Shown piece after piece: positions 53,124 to 61,476 of a stretch of DNA of 61,476 bases (positions within the stretch are counted from its first letter, which is position 1; the number at the start of each line of letters is the position of its first letter). A model generated the notes under the pieces. It worked only from the letters and a program-made list of their open reading frames with translations, was not told the DNA's origin and did no database searches. Origin of the DNA: Planctomycetes bacterium UBA1146 (GTDB lineage Bacteria; Planctomycetota; UBA8108; UBA1146); assembly GCA_002311345.1 (NCBI GenBank), contig DCAA01000031.1, positions 1 to 61,476 of the forward strand, read 5' to 3'. A program made the position numbers and the translations under genes.

Positions 53124-56100
53124 ATGACTCGTGGGATACATCTCTTCGCCCTCTTCGTGGCCACCTGTTGGACTGTCCAGGATCTTCCGGCGCAAACCGA
53201 ACCTCGCAAGGGGATCGAACGCCGTGTACCTGAGGTTCACGCCATCATCGGCGCAGCTGTGATCACGGAACCAGGCGAAATCATTCAATCGGCTACCATC
53301 CTCATCGAGGACGGTATCATCACGGACGTCGGTACCGATGTTCAGATTCCTGCCCACGCTCGCGTATGGGACAGAAGTGACCACGTGATCACGGCAGGTT
53401 TCATCGACATGGACTACCGCGTCGAAATCAAAACACCCGAAGAGAATTCCCAGGCAGGAAGAAACTGGAACTCCAAGGTTCATCCGGAGCATGACACCGC
53501 CGAGGGATTCGTCATCGACTCCGATACCGCATCTCGCTTCAGAAAGGCAGGATTCACCAATGTTCTTGCCAGTCCCGAGCAGGGGATCTTCTCCGGCTCG
53601 GTGATCTTTACCCGCCTGATAGGTGGGTCCGACCGCAGAGCACTCATCGAAGATGACGTCGCCATCAGCGGTGGCCTGCAAGCTGGGAGAGGCTGGGGTG
53701 GTGGTGGATATCCATCCTCACGCATGGGAGCGATAGCTCTGTTTCGCCAGACCCTGATCGATGCGAACTGGTACAGGGAAGCCTGGAATTCTTACCGGGC
53801 CCATCCCGACCACCTACAGCGACCCGAATCGAACATCTCGCTCGAAGCACTGTTCCCGGTGATCGACCGCAAGGTGCCCCTGGCGCTGCGTACTCGAGAC
53901 GTCCTGGAGATGCTCGCCATCGACAAGGCGCTCGAGGAATTCCAGGTCGACACCTGGTACTACGGGAACGGCCAGGAATACATGTGGCTCGACGAGGTCG
54001 CCTCCATCGGGTCTCCGATCATCCTGCCGGTGAACTTCCCCGAGACTCCGACCGTTGATGGAGCTTCAGGAGACGCCGGGGTGACCCTGGGAACCCTGGA
54101 GAAGTGGGCCCACGCCCCGGAAAACCCGGAGCGTCTTCGTAGAGCAGGGGTCCCCTTCACCTTGACGACCCGCGGTCTCGATTCACCGTCCTCGTTTGCC
54201 GGTAACGTTCGCAATGCGATCGAGCGTGGCCTGCCATCCGACTTCGCACTCGCAGCAGTGACCACCGAGCCAGCGCGACTGCTCGGTGTCGAGGATCGAT
54301 TCGGTCGGGTCGCCGTTGGCAAGACCGCGATGCTGGCGGTCTTCGATGGTTCTCCTTTCGAGAAAGGGAAGAACTGCGTAGAGGTCTGGATCGATGGGAT
54401 TCGCCATCAAAACCGTCCCGATCCCGACAGCGACATTCGCGGCACCTGGCAGTTGACCGTCAACCAGCCAGACAAGCCGTTCGAGATCAATGTAGTGCTT
54501 TCCGGATCGGAAAAATCACCACGACTCACCGTCAACTTCAACGATGAAACCATCCAACGCAGTCGTTTTAACCGCCAGGGAAACGAGATCGGGATCACTC
54601 TTCCCGGTGAGCCTTTCGGAGACGACGGCTTCGTCCGCTTCGGAGGGACGATAGGAAGCGACGGTCAGATCCGTGGCACCGTGACCAGCCCCTCACTCAT
54701 CGCAGCACCCTTTGTCGCGATCCGCACCGGAGATGTTCCTGAGAACCAGCAGGAGGCGGCAACGGATGAACAGGACGATGACGCCGAGGCCAGTGACGAA
54801 CCTCCTCGTGCTGCCTGGCGTGGTGGGGGAGGCAGACGTGGAGTCAGACCCGGTGCTCCGGGAGGCCGTGGCAACCGCGCTGCGGCCTTTTCCGGCAGGC
54901 GTGGTGGCGGTGGCAAGGGCAACAGTATCAGTGCCGATAAATTCGAGGGATTCATCGACCGCGAAATAGCTCGCCCGATGGGTGCTTTCGGATCGGTCTC
55001 GCAGCCCTTCTCTCCTCCGTCGGTGCTGATCACCGATGCCACCATCTGGACCTGTGGCCCTGGCGGGATCCTCGAACAGGCTGACCTGCTGGTGATGGCA
55101 GGAAAAGTCGTGGAGGTGGGTAAGAATCTCACCGCAACCAAGGGCACCCATGTCATCGACGGCTCCGGCCTTCATGTCACACCGGGCCTGATAGACCCTC
55201 ACTCTCACACCGCCATCCGGGGAGGAGTCAACGAGGGTACCCAGTCCGTCACGGCAGAAGTCCGGATCGGAGATTCGGTCGACAGTGAAGACATCAACAT
55301 CTACAGGCAACTTGCCGGTGGTGTGACCGCAGCGCAACTGCTCCACGGCAGTGCCAATCCCATCGGAGGACAGAGTGCCATCGTCAAGTGGCGCTGGGGC
55401 TTCACGCCCGAACAGATGAAGATCAAGAACGCTCCCCCCATGATCAAGTTCGCTCTCGGCGAAAACGTCAAGAGATCGAGCCGGAGCAGTTCATCCGGAG
55501 CCCGATACCCACAATCTCGTATGGGGGTCGAGCAGATCATCCGGGATGCCTTCCATGCGGCAAATCAGTACAGAGAGATGTGGAACCGCTGGGATAGCGC
55601 TGATCGCTCGACGATGTTGCCACCGAGGAGAGATCTTGAACTCGACACCCTCGTCGAAATTCTCGATGGTACTCGCCTGGTACACTGCCATTCTTACCGT
55701 CAAGACGAGATCCTGATGCTGATCAGAGTCGCCGAGGACTTCGATTTCACCATCGGAACCTTCCAGCACATCCTCGAGGGTTACAAGGTCGCTCCGGAGA
55801 TGGCGCGTCACGGCGTGTCCGGCTCGACCTTCAGTGACTGGTGGGCTTACAAGTTCGAGGTCTACGATGCGATCCCTTACAACGGTGCGCTGATGAGAAA
55901 AGCCGGGGTGAACGTTTCCTTCAACTCCGATTCCAGCGAACTCGCCCGTCGCCTCAACCTGGAGGCGGCCAAGGCGGTCAAGTACGGCGATGTGCCTCCG
56001 GCAGAAGCGTTGAAGTTCGTGACCCTGAATCCTGCCTACCAGTTGCGTCTCGACGACAGGATCGGATCACTCGAGCCTGGCAAGGATGGAGACTTCGTCA

Positions 56101-56309
56101 TCTGGTCCGGGGATCCACTGTCCGGATACACCATGTGCCTGCAGACCTGGATCGATGGACAGCGGTTCTTCGATCGAAACGAGGATCGGATGATGCGTGA
56201 GCGTGACAAGGAACGCCGCGAATCCCTGATCTCGATCATTCTGGATTCCCAGCTCTCAGGAGCCCGGGAACCCAAGTCCGAGGAAAGCGGAGAGGAAGGA
56301 AGCCGATGA
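53124..56309 (+). CDS. Secreted double amidohydrolase, first domain without metal ligands
   Basis: GGAAGGA upstream of the ATG and a signal peptide ending near DLPAQ define the start. The 1061-residue protein has an amidohydrolase-like domain at about 40-435, where the usual GxIDxHxH strand reads AGFIDMDYRVEI, so the metal site is lost; a lipocalin-like linker domain (about 437-530); a Gly/Arg-rich tether (566-602); and a complete imidazolonepropionase-type amidohydrolase (about 630-1030) with TPGLIDPHSHT near 692, RLVHCHSY, and FNSDSSE for the catalytic Asp. It hydrolyses a cyclic amide or peptide-like bond outside the cytoplasm; the substrate is not evident. Co-translated with the next gene. 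Confidence 0.88.
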   Translation: MTRGIHLFALFVATCWTVQDLPAQTEPRKGIERRVPEVHAIIGAAVITEPGEIIQSATILIEDGIITDVGTDVQIPAHARVWDRSDHVITAGFIDMDYRVEIKTPEENSQAGRNWNSKVHPEHDTAEGFVIDSDTASRFRKAGFTNVLASPEQGIFSGSVIFTRLIGGSDRRALIEDDVAISGGLQAGRGWGGGGYPSSRMGAIALFRQTLIDANWYREAWNSYRAHPDHLQRPESNISLEALFPVIDRKVPLALRTRDVLEMLAIDKALEEFQVDTWYYGNGQEYMWLDEVASIGSPIILPVNFPETPTVDGASGDAGVTLGTLEKWAHAPENPERLRRAGVPFTLTTRGLDSPSSFAGNVRNAIERGLPSDFALAAVTTEPARLLGVEDRFGRVAVGKTAMLAVFDGSPFEKGKNCVEVWIDGIRHQNRPDPDSDIRGTWQLTVNQPDKPFEINVVLSGSEKSPRLTVNFNDETIQRSRFNRQGNEIGITLPGEPFGDDGFVRFGGTIGSDGQIRGTVTSPSLIAAPFVAIRTGDVPENQQEAATDEQDDDAEASDEPPRAAWRGGGGRRGVRPGAPGGRGNRAAAFSGRRGGGGKGNSISADKFEGFIDREIARPMGAFGSVSQPFSPPSVLITDATIWTCGPGGILEQADLLVMAGKVVEVGKNLTATKGTHVIDGSGLHVTPGLIDPHSHTAIRGGVNEGTQSVTAEVRIGDSVDSEDINIYRQLAGGVTAAQLLHGSANPIGGQSAIVKWRWGFTPEQMKIKNAPPMIKFALGENVKRSSRSSSSGARYPQSRMGVEQIIRDAFHAANQYREMWNRWDSADRSTMLPPRRDLELDTLVEILDGTRLVHCHSYRQDEILMLIRVAEDFDFTIGTFQHILEGYKVAPEMARHGVSGSTFSDWWAYKFEVYDAIPYNGALMRKAGVNVSFNSDSSELARRLNLEAAKAVKYGDVPPAEALKFVTLNPAYQLRLDDRIGSLEPGKDGDFVIWSGDPLSGYTMCLQTWIDGQRFFDRNEDRMMRERDKERRESLISIILDSQLSGAREPKSEESGEEGSR

Positions 56310-57712
56310 ACTTCTCCACCTGTAACAAGACCCTTACCTTGATTCTGATGCTCTCGAGCATCGCAACCGTAACCTCGATGGCACTCTCTTCCGATCCAGT
56401 TCCGGCTCCCGAGCAATCCGGGCCCATCGCCATCGTCGGTGCCACCATTCATCCGGTAGATCGAGCGCCCATCGAAGACGGAATCATCATCTTCGATCGT
56501 GGACAAATCACCCACGTCGGATTCAAGATTCAGATTCCTGCAGGGTGTGAGGTGATCGATGCCTCCGGGAAACACGTTTACCCGGGACTCATCGCTTCCG
56601 CGACCAGCCTGGGACTCATCGAAATCAGTTCGATTCAGGCCACGAATGACCAGCGAGAAGCCGGTAATCTCAACCCGAATGCCCGAGCTGTTAGTTCCGT
56701 GAACCCCGACAGTGAACACATCCCCGTGGCCCGCGCCAACGGTATCGCACTGGCAGCGACACGTCCCAGTGGTGGACTGATCTCCGGACAGTCAGCGCTG
56801 TTACGTCTCGACGGCTGGTCCTGGGAAGATCTGGCCGTTACCCAGAACCTTGGCGTCGAGATCCAGTGGCCATCGATGGAAGGACGTCGTCGCTTCTTCG
56901 AGGACGAAGATGCTCACGCTGAAGGTCATCACGATCACGCTGGGACTCCGACCGTCGAACCGCGCGCGGAGGATAACCCGCGAGACGCCTCCCGCAGAGC
57001 TCGCGTGGATGAAATCCGTGACTTGTTCGTGCAGGCGAAAATCTACTGCAAGAGCCGTCCTGCCGGATGGAAAGTGTCTGATGGAAACGCGCCAGATCTC
57101 CTGCTCGAGGGGCTACGCGCTGCTGTCGATAGGACATGCCCTGTCTTCATTCATGCCGAAGGAGCTCGTGAAATCCGGGCTGCTGTCGAGTGGGCTCTCG
57201 GAGCCGAGCTGCGGCCCGTGATCGTCGGTGGACGGGATGCGCCTCAGGTGGCGAGTTTCCTCGCCGAGCGAAATGTTCCCGTCATCTACGGTCCGGTTCA
57301 TCGCCTGCCGGCAAAACGTGATGCCGCCTACGACGAGCCCTTCACCGCTCCTGCTGCCCTCGCACGGGCAGGGGTCGAGTTCTGCATCGGTTCCTTCGAT
57401 ACCTCGAATGTCCGCAACTTGCCCTACCACGCAGCAACAGCTGCCGCATATGGGCTCGGAGCAGACAAAGCCCTCGAGGCGATCACCCTGGCTCCAGCTC
57501 GTATCTTCGGGGTTGCTGATCGGTATGGCTCTCTGACCCGCGGAAAATCCGCAACGATGATCATCACCAATGGAGACCCACTGGAAATCCCGACCCAGGT
57601 GGAGGCGATGTGGATCGATGGTCGTCGGGTAGATCTGACTAGCCGCCACACAAAGTTGAGGGACAAGTACGCCGAGAAGATCCGGCGCCAGGCAGAGCGC
57701 CGCGCCTTCTGA
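56306..57712 (+). CDS. Secreted amidohydrolase-like protein lacking the HxH metal motif
   Basis: Begins in an ATGA overlap with the preceding stop. After a signal peptide (about 1-28) the 468 residues follow the amidohydrolase fold: AIVGATIHPVDRAPIEDGIIIF, then VYPGLIASATSLGLIEIS, where the normal DxHxH is SAT. The His-rich segment DAHAEGHHDHAG near 210-220, and FIHAEG, GPVHRLP and FDTSNVRNLPYHAA may bind metal differently or not at all. ITLAPARIFGVADRYGSLTRGKSA closes the fold. It is likely a partner or pseudoenzyme for the upstream protein. A strong terminator follows 27 bases after the stop. Confidence 0.87.
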   Translation: MNFSTCNKTLTLILMLSSIATVTSMALSSDPVPAPEQSGPIAIVGATIHPVDRAPIEDGIIIFDRGQITHVGFKIQIPAGCEVIDASGKHVYPGLIASATSLGLIEISSIQATNDQREAGNLNPNARAVSSVNPDSEHIPVARANGIALAATRPSGGLISGQSALLRLDGWSWEDLAVTQNLGVEIQWPSMEGRRRFFEDEDAHAEGHHDHAGTPTVEPRAEDNPRDASRRARVDEIRDLFVQAKIYCKSRPAGWKVSDGNAPDLLLEGLRAAVDRTCPVFIHAEGAREIRAAVEWALGAELRPVIVGGRDAPQVASFLAERNVPVIYGPVHRLPAKRDAAYDEPFTAPAALARAGVEFCIGSFDTSNVRNLPYHAATAAAYGLGADKALEAITLAPARIFGVADRYGSLTRGKSATMIITNGDPLEIPTQVEAMWIDGRRVDLTSRHTKLRDKYAEKIRRQAERRAF

Positions 57713-57738
57713 TCCAGGCGAACTGTATACGTAGAACG

Positions 57739-57777
57739 AAAAAGGGGCCGAGGTGTTATCCACCTCGGCCCCTTTTC
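57739..57777. terminator. Bidirectional rho-independent terminator
   Basis: GGGGCCGAGGTG (57744-57755) pairs perfectly with CACCTCGGCCCC (57761-57772) around a five-base loop. An A run (57739-57743) on the left and a T run (57773-57776) on the right serve both directions. It separates the convergent amidohydrolase and DUF2238 genes. Confidence 0.92.
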
Positions 57778-57795
57778 TGTATCGCAACTACACCA

Positions 57796-58476
57796 TCAGG
57801 CTTCTTCCGAACTTGCTTCTCGTCCCTCCAGGGCTTTTATCGAACGGCGATGGAAACTTGAAAGCAAACTGACGGCAAGAAGTGCACCACACAGAGCCAT
57901 GAACATGTCCCCCTGTGCATCCCAGATGTCCCCTTGGTGGCCAAGCCACTCAGGTCCCTCCTTATCACCTGGATAGAACGCGATCACCCATAGCCACTCC
58001 AGAATTTCGTAAAACGCACTAAAAGCTAAGGCCGCACAAACCGCAGTAGTCGAGATGATTTTCATGTTCGTCAATTCAATACGACGACTCAGCCATTCGA
58101 CAACCAGTAGTGCGGGTGTCACCCCCTGCATGAAATGCCCCACTCGATCAAAATGATTTCTCTGGAGATCGAACTGTTGCTGGATCCAATCAAACAAAGG
58201 CATTTCTGCATAGGTGTAATGAGCACCCAATGCCAGGATGACGTAATGGATGAAGACCACAGATAGAAAGAAATTAGAAAACCGAAACTGCTTCTGTATG
58301 CAGGCCAGAAACAAAACTCCTGCGATACCCAGCATCAATTCGAAAACCCAGGTAAATAAATCCGCGGTTCCGATGAAAGACCAGACCGTTACAAGAATAG
58401 TCCCGATCAAAAAAAGACGCATCAAGCCCCATTTCGACTTAACAATAGTCACGTGTTCGTCTCGGGAATTGATCAT
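57796..58476 (-). CDS. DUF2238 (YjdJ-type) integral membrane protein
   Basis: About six membrane helices over 226 residues. HYTYAEMPLFDWIQ, RNHFDRVGHFMQGVTPALLVVEW, AFSAFYEILEWLWVIAFY and DIWDAQGDMFMALCGA are the hallmark stretches of DUF2238, rich in conserved His, Asp and Glu near the membrane that might bind a metal; the function of the family is unknown. The start is uncertain: ATG codons at 58497, 58476 and 58422 and longer frames up to 58554 are possible, and none has a strong ribosome site. 58476 is a compromise that keeps all helices. Codon use here is richer in A/T than upstream. Confidence 0.85.
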   Translation of the reverse strand: MINSRDEHVTIVKSKWGLMRLFLIGTILVTVWSFIGTADLFTWVFELMLGIAGVLFLACIQKQFRFSNFFLSVVFIHYVILALGAHYTYAEMPLFDWIQQQFDLQRNHFDRVGHFMQGVTPALLVVEWLSRRIELTNMKIISTTAVCAALAFSAFYEILEWLWVIAFYPGDKEGPEWLGHQGDIWDAQGDMFMALCGALLAVSLLSSFHRRSIKALEGREASSEEA

Positions 58477-58577
58477 AACGCCAGACACAGATCGCATCTT
58501 GACTGGCTCGATCAGATACCGGAGCATCCTCGAACAACTTAAACTGGCAACCACGTGTACGGAATCGAGGACTCAGG

Positions 58578-59828
58578 TTGCTCCTCATGCATCTACTGGC
58601 ATCCCTTCTGACGATAACGGTCATACCTGGACCGACAAACCAGGTACAGGACCCTGCCATCGTCGCTGCAGAAGCCAGTTTTCAAGCAGGAGACCTTGCC
58701 GGAGCCGCCAAGCAATGTCGGGCAATCCTGAGCGGCCAACCCGACAGGGCTGATGTACTGCACCTGCTGGGCAAAGTCTCCTTCATCGCGGCAAAGTCCA
58801 TCGGGGAGTTCTCCAAATCCCTGCAAGCTTATGGTGAATCCGAATGGGCTTTTCGGCGCCTGTTACAGATTGCACCACAACGAGATGAAACCAGAATCGA
58901 ACAGACCCTCGCCGTCTGCGCCCAACAACGAGGAGCAAGCCTGCAAGCAATGACGTACGCAAAAAGAGCGACAATACTGGGACCGAGAAACTCCAACGCC
59001 TTCCGCCTGCTGGGAGAATGCTCTTCCGACCTGGGCCAAACTGCCGAAGCCATCGAAGCATTGCTTACATCCCTCGAGATTGATCCTACAAACGTGGATG
59101 TGGTCTGGCTGCTCGCCAATGAATACAACGAGGCAAAGAAGCCTCACATGGCCATCGCTTTGATAAGTAAAACTCTGGCCAACTACTCCCTGGATTCGAA
59201 AAGTTCAACGACGTTATATCAACTGCTCTATGACAGCCATCTGGCATCGAACGATTCAATCAGTGCCCTGTCAGCCATCGAAAATGTTGTCCGAATCGAT
59301 GCAAAGAACGCAAGGGGTGCCATCGAATACGCTTCTTCTCTATATCGTCTGAGCCGATTCGAAGAAGCGAGAAAAGCGGCTCTCCATGCGCGAAGTCTTC
59401 AGGTGATGGACTCCACTCTGCTGGCGATTATCGCGCTCAAACTCGGTCAACTGCTGATGCACGAACAGAAATATCCCGAAGCCATCGCCGAATTCAGGAT
59501 TTCTTTACAAGAAGATCCCACCGACCTATCGGCCTTACAATCACTAGCGGGTGCACTCCGTAGAGTCGGCGAAGAAGAACAGGCCCGATCGATCCTCAAA
59601 CATTATCGCCAGGTGCGTGCTGCCAGGGAAAATCTCGAAAAGAACCGGATCCTCTACCGCTCTCAACCACAGAATCAGTCAGCACAGGAGAAGATCATCC
59701 GAGCATTGATCACTCTGGGACGTCTCGACGAAGCAGGGAAACAACTGGAACTACGTCAGCGAAAATTCCCGGATAACCCGAGCCAAAGTGAACTCATTCG
59801 CCTGATGGCGGAGTCAAAATCGAAGTGA
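58578..59828 (+). CDS. Secreted TPR-repeat protein
   Basis: GAGG lies seven bases before a TTG at 58578; an ATG at 58587 three codons on is the alternative. A hydrophobic N terminus (LLASLLTITVIPGP) acts as signal peptide. The remaining 400 residues are tetratricopeptide repeats, about nine, e.g. AEASFQAGDLAGAAKQCRAIL, RLLGECSSDLGQTAEAIEAL, KLGQLLMHEQKYPEAIAEFRISL. It is a binding scaffold. Its stop overlaps the start of the following CRTAC1-like lipoprotein (GTGA), a gene pairing seen often in planctomycetes. Confidence 0.88.
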   Translation: MLLMHLLASLLTITVIPGPTNQVQDPAIVAAEASFQAGDLAGAAKQCRAILSGQPDRADVLHLLGKVSFIAAKSIGEFSKSLQAYGESEWAFRRLLQIAPQRDETRIEQTLAVCAQQRGASLQAMTYAKRATILGPRNSNAFRLLGECSSDLGQTAEAIEALLTSLEIDPTNVDVVWLLANEYNEAKKPHMAIALISKTLANYSLDSKSSTTLYQLLYDSHLASNDSISALSAIENVVRIDAKNARGAIEYASSLYRLSRFEEARKAALHARSLQVMDSTLLAIIALKLGQLLMHEQKYPEAIAEFRISLQEDPTDLSALQSLAGALRRVGEEEQARSILKHYRQVRAARENLEKNRILYRSQPQNQSAQEKIIRALITLGRLDEAGKQLELRQRKFPDNPSQSELIRLMAESKSK

Positions 59829-61476
59829 AATATTACTTTCTGTTCACGATCCTCATCTTCATCGGCTGTTCGCGAGCTCCGGAACTGCCAGGAGCAGCGA
59901 CATCAAACCCCCTCGCCGGTCCATTTCTTTTCAACGTCGAGGATGATTCGATTCCATTCATTCACGATGCCGGGGCACGTGGTCAGCGGCATATCTGCGA
60001 GATTGTTGGTTCCGGAGCAGGATTTTTTGATGCCGACGGAGACGGAGACCTCGATCTATTCATGGTCAACGGAGCCCCTAAATCACCTGATCCAGACACC
60101 CCACCTCCTCGGGATGTATTGCTGATCCAGGAAAACGGAGTCTTCCTCGACAAGGGCGAAGCATGTGGGATCCAGGGCTACGAACACGGACTCGGACTCG
60201 CCATCGGCGATATCGATTCGGATGGTGATCAGGATATCTTTGTCGCCAATGACGGCCCTGACCGCCTCTACATCAATTCTGGCACCGGCACCTTCAGCGA
60301 AGAATCAGCGATAAGAGGAATCGATATCAAGTCCCTTTCCAGTGCGGCAATTTTCGTCGATATCGATCTCGATGGAGATCTCGACTTGTTTGTTGGTTCT
60401 TATCTCGCGTTCGATGAAAAAACCTTTGTCCCCTGTGAACAGGAAGGACACGAGATTTACTGTGGCCCGGGCAACTACCCTCCTGTTCCGTGCTACTTGT
60501 TGCTCAATGACGGCAACGGGCATTTCCAGGACGTGAGCATTGCCAGCGAAATTGCCCGTTACCCGGCCAAGGCTCTCGGAGTGTTGAGCATCGATATCGA
60601 GGGCGACGGTGACTTCGATCTGTATGTCGCCAACGACGGGGAGGCCAACTTTTTACTGGTCAATCGCTGGAAGGAAGAGGGGCGCCTGCGTTTCGACGAA
60701 GAAGCGCTGATTGCCGGCTGTGCATATGGTGAAGGAGCCAAGGCAGAAGCAGGAATGGGAGTAGAGGCGGCAGACCTGGACGGTGACGGAGATGAAGAAA
60801 TCCTCGTGACGAACCTCGAAGCCCAATCAAACTCTTGCTACCGCAATGACGGTGGCGGAATGTTCATGGAAACCAGTTTCTCCAATGGTATCGCACCACC
60901 AGGGTTGCCACTTATTGCCTTCGGTATTCGCGTACTCGATGCAAATCTCGATGGCCATCTCGATATCTTCATCGCAAACGGTCATATCAATGATCGCGTT
61001 GCTTATTTTCGAGGCGGCGTTTCCAGTTTTGCTCAACCTGACCATCTCTTTCTAGGAGATGGGAAGAGATTCCAGCTAGCCCCTTACTCCAGCCCGGTCG
61101 AGACGGAGACTGTTGCGCGTTCGCTTGTCAGCGGAGATATCGACAATGATGGAGACCTTGATCTATTGATCACGAACTGGAATCGAACCCCGAGACTGCT
61201 CCGATCGACGATGAGTGGCAAGGCTCCCGTGCTGGGGTTGATGCTGGAAGGCAGCCCGCCGGCAAGCAATATCGATGCAATCGGCGCCAGAATCACTGTT
61301 CGGGCAGGAAATCGAACCCAGGTGCGCGAACACCGGATTCAATCATCGTATTTCTCCAGCCATGACCCACGGCAATTGTTCACCTTGCCGATGGGGGCCA
61401 CTTCAGCTCTCGTCACCATTCGCTGGCCCGATGGAAGTGATGATGAGTTTCAACTGGAACCCGGTAGTTACCATCA
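59825..61476 (+). CDS. CRTAC1-like VCBS/ASPIC-UnbV lipoprotein (runs off right edge)
   Basis: The frame starts at a GTG overlapping the TPR stop and stays open to the end of the window, 550 residues. The N terminus YYFLFTILIFIGCS is a lipoprotein signal, Cys14 being the predicted lipidated residue. Five or so FG-GAP/VCBS repeats follow (GFFDADGDGDLDLFMVNG, AIGDIDSDGDQDIFVAND, FVDIDLDGDLDLFVG, LDANLDGHLDIFIANGH). From about 485 the ASPIC/UnbV domain begins (IGARITVRAG, QSSYFSSHDPRQLF, VTIRWPDGSDDEF) and is nearly complete, so little is missing. It should be a calcium-binding propeller on the outer face of a membrane. Confidence 0.9.
   Translation, partial: MKYYFLFTILIFIGCSRAPELPGAATSNPLAGPFLFNVEDDSIPFIHDAGARGQRHICEIVGSGAGFFDADGDGDLDLFMVNGAPKSPDPDTPPPRDVLLIQENGVFLDKGEACGIQGYEHGLGLAIGDIDSDGDQDIFVANDGPDRLYINSGTGTFSEESAIRGIDIKSLSSAAIFVDIDLDGDLDLFVGSYLAFDEKTFVPCEQEGHEIYCGPGNYPPVPCYLLLNDGNGHFQDVSIASEIARYPAKALGVLSIDIEGDGDFDLYVANDGEANFLLVNRWKEEGRLRFDEEALIAGCAYGEGAKAEAGMGVEAADLDGDGDEEILVTNLEAQSNSCYRNDGGGMFMETSFSNGIAPPGLPLIAFGIRVLDANLDGHLDIFIANGHINDRVAYFRGGVSSFAQPDHLFLGDGKRFQLAPYSSPVETETVARSLVSGDIDNDGDLDLLITNWNRTPRLLRSTMSGKAPVLGLMLEGSPPASNIDAIGARITVRAGNRTQVREHRIQSSYFSSHDPRQLFTLPMGATSALVTIRWPDGSDDEFQLEPGSYH

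Noticed and set aside
1..61476. CRISPR arrays, tRNA genes, IS elements, prophage or attachment sites
   Set aside because: Reading through the intergenic stretches showed no regularly spaced repeats, no tRNA T-loop-like sequence with a cloverleaf context, and no transposase or integrase coding sequence.

Overview
The window carries about 45 protein genes on both strands, densely packed, with many 1-4 base stop/start overlaps and many GTG or TTG starts. No tRNA, rRNA, CRISPR array, IS element or prophage was seen. The gene set suggests a Planctomycetota-like bacterium, probably a metagenome-derived genome: paired DUF1800/DUF1501 proteins, a formylglycine sulfatase, VCBS/ASPIC-UnbV proteins, paired secreted amidohydrolases, PPi-type phosphofructokinase, LemA proteins, and many secreted proteins with a Cys-bearing dockerin-like (F-hand) module. 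The taxonomic call is inference; no marker gene was compared.

Layout. 1-5.3 kb: a partial, probable multicopper oxidase, thiol peroxidase, an aquaporin with a TIP-like selectivity filter, an SDR oxidoreductase with a secreted EF-hand protein, and a phosphatase-like protein whose P-loop Arg is Lys. 5.1-7.7 kb: a structured GC-rich intergenic stretch, a lipoprotein with four zinc ribbons, a PKD/dockerin-like protein and a SixA-type phosphatase. 7.7-11.6 kb: phosphonoacetaldehyde dehydrogenase and phosphonoacetate hydrolase (phnY-phnA), divergent from a Tat-exported metallophosphoesterase. 11.6-17.3 kb: GIDE-LemA fusion with LemA, a secreted HEAT/VWA protein, ychF. 17.3-23.6 kb: a dockerin/cohesin-like/dockerin protein, DUF1579, then a Nudix-unknown-amidase-WD40 operon. 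23.7-31 kb: sulfatase, a heterodimeric ABC exporter, a large secreted protein. 31-41.7 kb: PPi-PFK, purple acid phosphatase, ABC-F ATPase, a second HEAT/VWA protein, a PhoD-like phosphatase followed by a candidate selenocysteine thioredoxin-like protein, and an RsmJ-like methyltransferase. 41.8-53 kb: an FG-GAP/dockerin-like protein, an SSS transporter with an inserted soluble domain, a GT39 glycosyltransferase, then DUF1800, DUF1501 and a cupredoxin/dockerin-like protein. 53-61.5 kb: two amidohydrolases, a strong terminator, a DUF2238 membrane protein, and a TPR plus CRTAC1-like pair running off the window.

Common themes. Most of the coding capacity is for exported proteins. Phosphorus salvage recurs (phnYA plus three metallophosphoesterase-type enzymes). 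Six copies of one dockerin-like module on five proteins, one of which also has a cohesin-like fold, suggest a shared surface attachment or assembly scheme. The best candidate for something new is the in-frame TGA at 39947-39949, read here as selenocysteine in a CxU thioredoxin-like exported protein.
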